DNA of 64,000 nt from Cytophagales bacterium (GTDB taxonomy: Bacteria; Bacteroidota; Bacteroidia; Cytophagales; Cyclobacteriaceae). The first letter of the stretch is position 1. Each line of letters opens with the position of its first letter. Made by a program: the position numbers and the translations under genes. The notes beneath the pieces were generated by a model. It saw only the letters and a list, made by a program, of their open reading frames with translations. It was not told the origin of the DNA and made no database searches. The stretch lies in contig JAFLBR010000018.1 of assembly GCA_017303795.1 (NCBI GenBank), positions 1 to 64,000 on the forward strand. The letters are read 5' to 3'. Positions 1 to 6,875 of this stretch are shown one piece after another.

Positions 1-63
1 ACACCAACCTCTCTTTTAATTGGATCATTCCAAGAGTAGGATGCCTAAAAAAACTCAATCAAA

Positions 64-109
64 AAAATAGCGTAAGCACCGCTATTTTATACTTTTGAGT
101 GGCTCAAAA
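64..109. terminator. Two adjacent hairpins, possible transcription terminator
   Basis: Positions 64-72 (AAAATAGCG) pair perfectly with 80-88 (CGCTATTTT) around a 7-nt loop. Positions 93-99 (TTTTGAG) pair with 103-109 (CTCAAAA) around a 3-nt loop. The first stem ends in four T residues, which would suit a weak intrinsic terminator for a gene lying left of the window. The T-tract is short, so termination is an inference. Confidence 0.35.
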
Positions 110-405
110 AAAGGGGGAGCTTACACATACTTTTTTTGAATTAATTTACGCCTAACCAAACTCGTATGTAAGATATTAGTTATTGTCCCTCTCAAACAAA
201 TCGTTTCCAGAACAATATTTTTCTACGCACTCAGAAATTGCGAATTCAGAAGATTTTAAAAGGGGTGATGTACGTGGGGATTGATGGTGAAGAGCTTTTC
301 ATAGCAGGCTGGTGCGTACCTAAACGGGGATTCCGGAATTCGCCAGAGCTCAAATAAGTTTATAGTTACTTATTAAAGTCGGGTTTTAATTACTCACTCT
401 CACGC

Positions 406-429
406 TCCTCCCGATAGCTATCGGGAGGA
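406..429. repeat. 24-bp perfect palindrome (core CCCGATAGCTATCGGG)
   Basis: Positions 406-417 are the exact reverse complement of 418-429, giving a 24-bp palindrome with no spacer. Palindromes with this core look to me like a recurrent intergenic element of Bacteroidota genomes, but I cannot count copies elsewhere. It lies in non-coding DNA about 60 bp before the PadR operator-like repeat. Confidence 0.6.
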
Positions 430-490
430 ATGACTTTTCATAAAAGAGGGTGTGCCGGCTCAATACCTTAGAACCATTTTTTATTATTTC

Positions 491-549
491 TTACTAAATC
501 GTAGAACAAATAAAATTCTTTTCCGTACACTTGTTCTACAATTTAGTAA
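491..549. promoter_or_regulatory. 19-bp inverted repeat immediately upstream of the padR start
   Basis: The arm at 491-509 (TTACTAAATCGTAGAACAA) is the reverse complement of 531-549 with 18 of 19 positions matching. The spacer is 21 bp, and the PadR start codon at 555 begins 5 nt after the second arm. It could be an autoregulatory operator for the dimeric PadR protein. Alternatively, if transcription begins upstream, it is an mRNA hairpin masking the translation start. No clear TAnnTTTG element is visible beside it. Confidence 0.6.
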
Positions 550-554
550 CTAAT

Positions 555-887
555 ATGATTGAAACTCGATTAGGTGAATTTGAAGAAGTGATTCTGTTGT
601 TGGTAGGCATTCTGGGTGAAGGCGCTTATGCCTACAGTATTTCAGAAGAATTCAAAAACCAAACTGGCCGCTCCATTTCTATAGGCGCCACACACTCTAC
701 GTTAGATAGATTAGAAACCAAAGGCTTTCTGAAATCGGAAATGGGCAGCGCTACAGCCGAGCGTGGCGGTCGCAGGAAAAGAATTTTTACCATTACAGCA
801 TTAGGCAAACGCGTGCTCAAAGAATCGCGCGACTTTAAAGTGAGTTTGTGGCAACAGTACCCAGCGTTTAAGGTGAATTTTAATTAG
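555..887 (+). CDS. PadR family transcriptional regulator
   Basis: This is a small winged-helix DNA-binding protein of about 110 residues. It opens with the LGEFEEVILLLVGIL helix and continues with the recognition region ISIGATHSTLDRLETKGFLKS and the wing segment RGGRRKRIFTITALGKRVL, all typical of PadR proteins controlling permease arrays in Bacteroidota. The frame is open back to a TTG at 531, but family members start close to the ATG at 555, so that start is chosen. It is the first gene of a same-strand series with a DinB protein and three permeases and probably represses that set. A 19-bp inverted repeat ends just before its start codon, suggesting autoregulation. The inducing signal is unknown. 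Confidence 0.9.
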   Translation: MIETRLGEFEEVILLLVGILGEGAYAYSISEEFKNQTGRSISIGATHSTLDRLETKGFLKSEMGSATAERGGRRKRIFTITALGKRVLKESRDFKVSLWQQYPAFKVNFN

Positions 888-917
888 GCATTAGTAATGG
901 AAGCAGTAAGCCATTAA

Positions 918-927
918 GTGTTAACAC
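918..927. promoter_or_regulatory. 10-bp palindrome GTGTTAACAC before the DinB gene
   Basis: A perfect 10-bp palindrome lies 8 nt upstream of the ATG at 936, in the 48-bp gap after the PadR gene. PadR proteins bind short GTGT/ACAC- or ATGT/ACAT-type palindromes, so it could be a second operator. A chance palindrome of this length is possible. Confidence 0.3.
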
Positions 928-935
928 AAATAATT

Positions 936-1562
936 ATGAAAAAAACGCTGTTAGTACTTAGTCTTGTTTTTGGACTTTTTAGTTTCACCAATGGGCAAGC
1001 AGATACCGAAACAAAAGTACCTGTGTGGACAGAAGCGGACAGAAAATACCTGTTGGATAATTTAATTCGTTCGAAAGAGGAATTACTAGCAGAAACAAAA
1101 AACCTTACCAAAGCGCAATGGAATTTTAAAGAAAGTCCAGACCGCTGGAGCATCAACCAAATTGTTGAACACATTTGCTTATGGGAATTAATTCAGATGA
1201 ATGAAATTTCCACATCCTTACGAATTGGTCCCATACCCGGCTTTACCGATTATCGTCCTGATAGTATTTTTATCAACAAGGACACAGAACGATTGGATAA
1301 GATGGTAACCACAGACTTTACAAAACCTTTCACGTATGGTGTTCCACTAGGGAACAATGAAGGCAAGAACAATATGATTTGGTATACCACCATGCGCAAT
1401 GAATCAATAGATTTTTTGCGGGGGACTGACGTAAACCTTCGTGTACACTACATCTATTTTGTTTCGAATATTCATCAAAAGTATATGAGTTTTTTTCAGC
1501 ACACGTTTCGGCATTTGGAGCAGATAAAGGAAGTTAAAAAACATCCAAAGTATCCGAAATAG
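936..1562 (+). CDS. Secreted DinB-family protein
   Basis: The product of about 208 residues begins with a clear signal peptide (MKKTLLVLSLVFGLFSF, cleavage near NGQA). The rest matches the DinB four-helix fold: a first helix ending in KAQWNFKESPDRWSINQIVEHI with one metal-ligand His, and a last helix carrying an HxxxH pair (HTFRHLEQI). DinB proteins form a metal-centre scaffold related to thiol-dependent transferases such as bacillithiol S-transferases, but most have no assigned reaction. The ATG at 936 is preferred over an upstream TTG because it places the signal peptide at the N-terminus. It sits between the PadR regulator and the permeases, so it may be a periplasmic partner of that system. 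Function unknown. Confidence 0.8.
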   Translation: MKKTLLVLSLVFGLFSFTNGQADTETKVPVWTEADRKYLLDNLIRSKEELLAETKNLTKAQWNFKESPDRWSINQIVEHICLWELIQMNEISTSLRIGPIPGFTDYRPDSIFINKDTERLDKMVTTDFTKPFTYGVPLGNNEGKNNMIWYTTMRNESIDFLRGTDVNLRVHYIYFVSNIHQKYMSFFQHTFRHLEQIKEVKKHPKYPK

Positions 1563-1594
1563 ATTATGGTACGGGGGCATCATGAAAAAGTAAG

Positions 1595-4204
1595 ATGAAG
1601 TTAAATCCACCAAAGTTAGCGAAGCGGTTACTGCATGAATTTCTGCGGCAGGATTTAGCCGAAGAAGTCCAGGGCGATCTGGAAGAGAAGTTTTATGTCG
1701 ATGCAAAAGTAAAATCAGCATTCCGCGCAAAGCTTAATTATTGGTTTCAGGTTTTAAACTACCTGCGTCCCTTCGCATTCAAAAAGAAAAGAGCACATCT
1801 TAATCAGTATGATATGTTTCAGAACTACTTCAAGATTGCTTCGCGCAATCTGTTAAAACAAAAACTCTATTCGGGAATTAACATTGCCGGGCTTACACTC
1901 GGGCTAACCTGCTTTATGGTTATTCTATTGTATGTGCAACATGAGTTTTCGTACGATAATTTTTATCCCAACACCAAAAGCATTTATCGCGTGTATCAAA
2001 AACAAGCGGGCAATGAGTTTATGGGCACTGATTACTTTGCAGTAACTCCGGCTCAACTGGCCCGTGTTATGATGGAAGAGTGCCCGGAAGTAACACATGC
2101 TACCACGGTGCAACGCACTTCCGGTTTGTTATCCCACAGCGAAGCAAACTTCTGGCAAGATGGCATTGCTGCCGATGCCGAGTTCTTCAACGTGTTTCGC
2201 ATTTCGTTTAATGAAGGTAATCCGCAAACAGCGTTAACCGATGGCCGAAGTATTGTGCTAACGCAAACATTAGCGCAAACTGTTTTTGGCGATCAGGATG
2301 CAATAGGCAAAGCATTTCGGTACCAGGGTGGCGAAGAAGATTTTACGGTTACGGGTATTATTCCCGATCCACCGGCAAATGCATCTTTTAAATATTCGTT
2401 TGTCATTCACTTACTCTATAGCGAGGGTTATGCAGAAGAAATGAAACGCTCGGGCTGGAACGGCAACTCATACTATACTTTTTTTGAGTTGGCGGAAACG
2501 GCTTCCATTCCGGATTTGGAAAATAGATTTGCAGCGCTTCTGAAAAAATATCAGTTGCCCGAAGACTATGCCGATTATCCGTTTAAGGATCAATACTTCA
2601 CGCAGTCGTTAACCGATTCATATTTTCAAGCAGGCGTTAACTTCGACATTGGTCAGAAAGGAAATCTGAAAGTTATTTATGCCTATGCAGCGGTTGCATT
2701 AATTGTGCTGTTGCTGGCGTGTGTTAACTATATGAACCTTGCGGTAGCGCGTTCGGTTAAGCGTGCCCGCGAGGTTGGGTTGCGTAAAGTAGTAGGTGCG
2801 GTACGCAGACAACTTGTTGCGCAGTTTTTAGGTGAGTCGGTATTGATAGCGTTGTTCGCATTGCTACTAGCCATCGGACTTACGTATAGTGTACTGCCAG
2901 CTTTCGCTAAAATTGTAGAGCGACCCGTTGAGTTTAATCTGCTTTCCAATCCGTGGATTGTACCAGCATTGTTGGCATTGGTGTTAGTGGTTGGTTTATT
3001 GTCGGGCAGTTATCCGGCACTTGCCATGTCATCGCTAAAACCGGTTGATGTATTGAAATCAAAATCGGATATAAAAATTTCCGGTTTCAGCCTGCAGCAG
3101 TTTCTGATTGTGTTTCAGTTTGTGGCTTCCATTGTGTTAATCATCAGCAGTGTGGTAATCTATCGCCAACTGAATTTTATGAAGAACAAAGAGTTGGGCT
3201 ACGATAAAGAAAATGTAGTTACCATCTGGATAAGAGATCGCCCCCTGCGCGAGAAGTTTGATGTGCTGGCGAACGAGTGGCTGCAACATCCGGGCGTAAT
3301 TCATGCTACTATGACTACCAGCCTTCCGGCCGATATCTCATCCAGTACGCTAATCAAAAAAACCGCAGCCGATAAAGATCAGCTTGCTATTTACCAGTGG
3401 TCGGTTGGTGCCGACTTTCTGAATGTATTCGGAATGGAGCTTGTAGCCGGGCGTACTTTTTCGGAAGAAATAAAATCTGATGTATCGCAAGAAAATGCCA
3501 TCATAAACGAAACCGCGGCTCGTGCCCTGGGCTGGACAGCCGAAGAAGCAATAGGAAAACAATTTGATCGCGATGGTGCCATAACCATTGTTGGCGTGGT
3601 GAAAGATTTTCACATGCTTTCCATGCACTTGCCCATTCAACCCTTAATGATTCGCTATGAAAATTTCTGGGGTCGCTTTTTTGCAATAAAAATTAAACCC
3701 ACCGAGGTGCCGCAAACCCTTAGTCATATTGATGCTGTGTTTAAGAAAAATTCAATCTATCCGTTCGAGTATCAATTCTTGAGTGATGAATACAATAAAC
3801 TTTATAACAGCGAACTGAAACTAGGCGAAGTGTTTGGATTCTTTACCATCACGTCTATCGTAATTGCTTCGCTGGGTTTGTTTGGCCTGGCAGCCTTTAC
3901 CGCGGGTCAACGCACCAAAGAAATCGGCATCCGTAAAGTGTTGGGCGCATCGGTGCGGCAAGTGGTGTTTATCTTATCAGAAAGCTTTGCGTGGCGAATT
4001 CTGGCCGCGTTTATTATTGCCATACCGATTGGCTGGTATGCCATGAATCTCTGGCTGCAAGACTTTGCTTACCGCATTGACATAGCATGGTGGATTTTTG
4101 CATTGGCTGGCTTGTCGGCTTTTTTATTAGCCGGTATTTCTATCGGCTATCAATCCATTAAAGCTTCGCTGGCCAATCCGGTAGATAGTTTACGATCAGA
4201 GTAA
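1595..4204 (+). CDS. MacB/FtsX-type permease with N-terminal prefix domain (copy 1)
   Basis: This 869-residue membrane protein has an N-terminal cytoplasmic segment of about 80 residues (LAEEVQGDLEEKFY motif), known as a permease prefix domain. A first transmembrane helix near residue 100 follows, then a large MacB-like extracytoplasmic domain, an FtsX block of helices around 350-490, a second extracytoplasmic domain, and a second FtsX block near 735-860. The motif KRAREVGLRKVVGA after the first block and RTKEIGIRKVLGA in the second are typical coupling segments of MacB-like permeases. No ATPase domain or neighbouring ATPase gene is present. It is the first of three tandem paralogs, with only 5 bp to the next. 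Substrate unknown; such permeases usually act in efflux or mechanotransmission. Confidence 0.88.
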   Translation: MKLNPPKLAKRLLHEFLRQDLAEEVQGDLEEKFYVDAKVKSAFRAKLNYWFQVLNYLRPFAFKKKRAHLNQYDMFQNYFKIASRNLLKQKLYSGINIAGLTLGLTCFMVILLYVQHEFSYDNFYPNTKSIYRVYQKQAGNEFMGTDYFAVTPAQLARVMMEECPEVTHATTVQRTSGLLSHSEANFWQDGIAADAEFFNVFRISFNEGNPQTALTDGRSIVLTQTLAQTVFGDQDAIGKAFRYQGGEEDFTVTGIIPDPPANASFKYSFVIHLLYSEGYAEEMKRSGWNGNSYYTFFELAETASIPDLENRFAALLKKYQLPEDYADYPFKDQYFTQSLTDSYFQAGVNFDIGQKGNLKVIYAYAAVALIVLLLACVNYMNLAVARSVKRAREVGLRKVVGAVRRQLVAQFLGESVLIALFALLLAIGLTYSVLPAFAKIVERPVEFNLLSNPWIVPALLALVLVVGLLSGSYPALAMSSLKPVDVLKSKSDIKISGFSLQQFLIVFQFVASIVLIISSVVIYRQLNFMKNKELGYDKENVVTIWIRDRPLREKFDVLANEWLQHPGVIHATMTTSLPADISSSTLIKKTAADKDQLAIYQWSVGADFLNVFGMELVAGRTFSEEIKSDVSQENAIINETAARALGWTAEEAIGKQFDRDGAITIVGVVKDFHMLSMHLPIQPLMIRYENFWGRFFAIKIKPTEVPQTLSHIDAVFKKNSIYPFEYQFLSDEYNKLYNSELKLGEVFGFFTITSIVIASLGLFGLAAFTAGQRTKEIGIRKVLGASVRQVVFILSESFAWRILAAFIIAIPIGWYAMNLWLQDFAYRIDIAWWIFALAGLSAFLLAGISIGYQSIKASLANPVDSLRSE

Positions 4205-4209
4205 CCACT

Positions 4210-6873
4210 TTGAAAAAACACAACTCCATACCGCCACTTCTTGCACAGCAACTATTAAAACGTCTGCTGCGAACTGAGTTAGCCGAAGAAGTTCAGGGCG
4301 ATCTGGAAGAGAAATTTTATACTGACTTAAAATCAAAATCAGCATTCAAGGCAAAGCTCTGCTATTGGATTCAGACGTTAAATTATTTACGACCGTTTGC
4401 ACTGCGCAAGCGGAAACAATCACATCATCATTTTGATATGTTCAGAAATTATTTTCGCGTGGGTGTGCGCAGCATGTTGCGTAACAAAACATTTTCGGCT
4501 ATTAATGTGTCGGGTCTGGCCATTGGCATTGCCTGTTGTGTGTTGTTGGCATTGTTTATACAGGATGAGCTTTCCTTCGAAAAACATTTTGCAGACCATG
4601 ACCGGATTTACCGGATAACCACCACACTTAAATCAGCCACCAACGAAAGTCAGTTGCAACGTGCCTCGCCTGTTATCGGGCCAACGCTGTTGCGCGAGTT
4701 TCCTGAACTGGAAAACATAGCGCGTGTGGTTAAAGACCTGAGTGCACCACAGCAGATTCTTACGCATCATGATCGCGCTTTTGCACAAAGTCGCGCCTAT
4801 CAGGTTGACTCTACTTTCTTTGAAATTTTTCCTTACGAGTTTAAAGCAGGTAATCCTTACACAGCATTGAAAGAACCGGGGTCTGTCGTATTAAGTGAAG
4901 CATTGGCTTATAAAATATTTGGCGATAAACCAGCATTGAATGAATTGCTGGGTATTCCAACCTTTTCGGATAGTGCGCTGTTGCGCGTAACCGGAGTAAT
5001 AAAGCAAACACAAAATCAATCGCATCTCGATGCTGATTTTTATTTCTCGGGTTTGGAGCAAGTGCTTGAACCGATTACCACCTGGGCAACAGGCAATTTT
5101 GTTTTTACTTACGTGAAACTAAAACCGGATGCCGATGTAAATCAATTGCTCGATAAGTTTCCGGGGTTGATGGCGGACTATGGCGATGAAGAAAACCGCG
5201 CGATGGGTCGTCAGAAGATTTTGGGATTGCAATCCCTGCAAGATGTTCATTTACATTCATCCCACCTTGATAATCAGTTTGAGTTGGGCACGCGCGGAAG
5301 CATTACGTATGTGTATCTCGCAGCCGCTATCGGTAGTTTGATTTTGCTACTGGCAGCAATCAATTTTATTAATCTTACTACAGCCAAAGCATCGCAACGC
5401 GCCCGCGAAATTGGTGTTCGAAAAACAGTTGGTGCTCATCGTGGCAACCTCATCGCCCAGTTCATGGGCGAATCAGTTGGCATTGCCTTGCTGGCCATGC
5501 TCATTGCTTGCGCATTAGTTTATTTGTCGCTGCCGCAGTTCAATCAGTTGGTTCAGAAAAATCTTTTCATCGGAAATCATAACTTATTTTTTCTGATCAA
5601 AAGTGTACTCGCGATAACGCTGATTACCGGTTTTATTGCCGGGGCTTATCCGGCTTTGTTCATTTCATCTTTTGATGCAATAAAAGTTTTAAAAGACAAA
5701 CATTTGCAATTGGGCTCATCGCATCTTTTACGCAAAGGATTAATTTCCTTTCAGTTTTCAATTTCGGTAATTCTGGTTTCGGGTATTCTGGTGGTGCAGC
5801 ATCAGTTGCATTACATTCAAAACAAACCGCTGGGTTTTGATGTAGCCGATAAAGTAATGTTGCCGCTGCGTACAGCCGAGGCTTCCACTCAATATGCCCG
5901 ATTGCGCGAAACGGTAAAAGATATTGCCGGAGTAAAAGCAGTAACGGCATCGTCTAACTCGCCATCCACACCACCCATAAGCGATTGGAGTTTTTATCCG
6001 ACAGGAAAAACAGAAGCCGATGCCATCAATCATTATATAGTTTCCGTTGATGAAAACTATTTTGAAATGTTATCCATCCAGCCGATAGCCGGAAGGGATT
6101 TTGTGTTTCCGGCCGATGGACAACGTGCGGTTAATGTTCCACAAAAAGCGATTGTTAACCAGGCCAGTTTAAAGAAGATGGGTGTAAAGATTGATCAGGC
6201 CGTGGGAACGCAATTAAAATTCGCCAGCACAGAATCGCTGTTCGAAATTATTGGTGTGGTGGAAGATTTTCATCAGTTCTCATTGCACAAAGAAATTACA
6301 CCTATGATTTTTCTGGCCTCAACTGATTCAGGCGCCTTCCGGCAAATGGTGGTGGCTATCGACAAACAGAATGCAGAAGATACGGTAACAAAAATCCAGA
6401 CGGCCTGGAAAGAACTTGTACCCGATACACCTTTTGAAAAGGAAATGTTAAGTGAGAGTGTAGGCAAGCAATATGAACGCGATCGTAACATGTCGGCACT
6501 GGTATTTAGCTCTACTTTACTGGCCGTTGTTATTTCTTGTCTTGGCTTATATGGCTTATCTGTTTTTCTGGCGGAGAAGCGGGTAAAGGAAATTGGCATC
6601 CGCAAAGTAATGGGTGCATCAGTAAAGCAAATTTTAGTTATGCTTACCAAAGAATATCTAAAAACAGTAGCCATTGCATTGGTCATAGGTATTCCGGTAA
6701 GTTATTTTCTGATGCAGCAATGGTTGCAAAATTTTGCTTACCGCGATAACCCCGGTGCGTGGTTGTTTCTGCTGGCAGCCGGTTTGTGCGTAGCGGTTTC
6801 GATGCTAACGGTTTTGTTTGAATCATTGAAAGCTGCGTTAACAAATCCGGTAAACAGCATTAAGGCAGAATAG
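4210..6873 (+). CDS. MacB/FtsX-type permease with N-terminal prefix domain (copy 2)
   Basis: This is an 887-residue paralog of the preceding gene with the same order of domains: prefix domain (LAEEVQGDLEEKFY near residue 30), first transmembrane helix near 105, MacB-like extracytoplasmic domain, FtsX block with RAREIGVRKTVGA, a second extracytoplasmic domain, and a C-terminal FtsX block with RVKEIGIRKVMGA. The start codon appears to be TTG at 4210, five bases after the previous stop. It starts in step with its paralogs there, and no in-frame ATG lies nearby. Tight spacing implies one transcript and translational coupling. No ATPase accompanies it. Substrate unknown. Confidence 0.87.
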   Translation: MKKHNSIPPLLAQQLLKRLLRTELAEEVQGDLEEKFYTDLKSKSAFKAKLCYWIQTLNYLRPFALRKRKQSHHHFDMFRNYFRVGVRSMLRNKTFSAINVSGLAIGIACCVLLALFIQDELSFEKHFADHDRIYRITTTLKSATNESQLQRASPVIGPTLLREFPELENIARVVKDLSAPQQILTHHDRAFAQSRAYQVDSTFFEIFPYEFKAGNPYTALKEPGSVVLSEALAYKIFGDKPALNELLGIPTFSDSALLRVTGVIKQTQNQSHLDADFYFSGLEQVLEPITTWATGNFVFTYVKLKPDADVNQLLDKFPGLMADYGDEENRAMGRQKILGLQSLQDVHLHSSHLDNQFELGTRGSITYVYLAAAIGSLILLLAAINFINLTTAKASQRAREIGVRKTVGAHRGNLIAQFMGESVGIALLAMLIACALVYLSLPQFNQLVQKNLFIGNHNLFFLIKSVLAITLITGFIAGAYPALFISSFDAIKVLKDKHLQLGSSHLLRKGLISFQFSISVILVSGILVVQHQLHYIQNKPLGFDVADKVMLPLRTAEASTQYARLRETVKDIAGVKAVTASSNSPSTPPISDWSFYPTGKTEADAINHYIVSVDENYFEMLSIQPIAGRDFVFPADGQRAVNVPQKAIVNQASLKKMGVKIDQAVGTQLKFASTESLFEIIGVVEDFHQFSLHKEITPMIFLASTDSGAFRQMVVAIDKQNAEDTVTKIQTAWKELVPDTPFEKEMLSESVGKQYERDRNMSALVFSSTLLAVVISCLGLYGLSVFLAEKRVKEIGIRKVMGASVKQILVMLTKEYLKTVAIALVIGIPVSYFLMQQWLQNFAYRDNPGAWLFLLAAGLCVAVSMLTVLFESLKAALTNPVNSIKAE

Positions 6874-6875
6874 CA

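Larger units (their letters stand above)
1..530. other. Gene-free leader region of the window
   Basis: No open reading frame here has a recognisable product. The forward frames entering from the left edge stop at about positions 19, 39 and 98, so at most a few codons of an upstream gene could be present. The stretch contains two small adjacent hairpins (64-109), a 24-bp palindrome (406-429) and one arm of the PadR-proximal inverted repeat. It looks like an ordinary but structured intergenic region. Confidence 0.6.

Noticed and set aside
1-98. C-terminal end of a gene entering from the left edge
   Set aside because: Three forward frames stop within 98 bases and no sequence there resembles a known protein end.
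268-357. 29-codon plus-strand frame (MYVGIDGEELF...) in the leader region, start slightly like IS110 transposases
   Set aside because: Only the first five residues resemble anything, the frame is very short, and nothing around it continues the match.
531-554. Upstream TTG start extending the PadR protein by eight residues
   Set aside because: It begins exactly at the second arm of the inverted repeat and adds residues absent from the family; the ATG at 555 fits.
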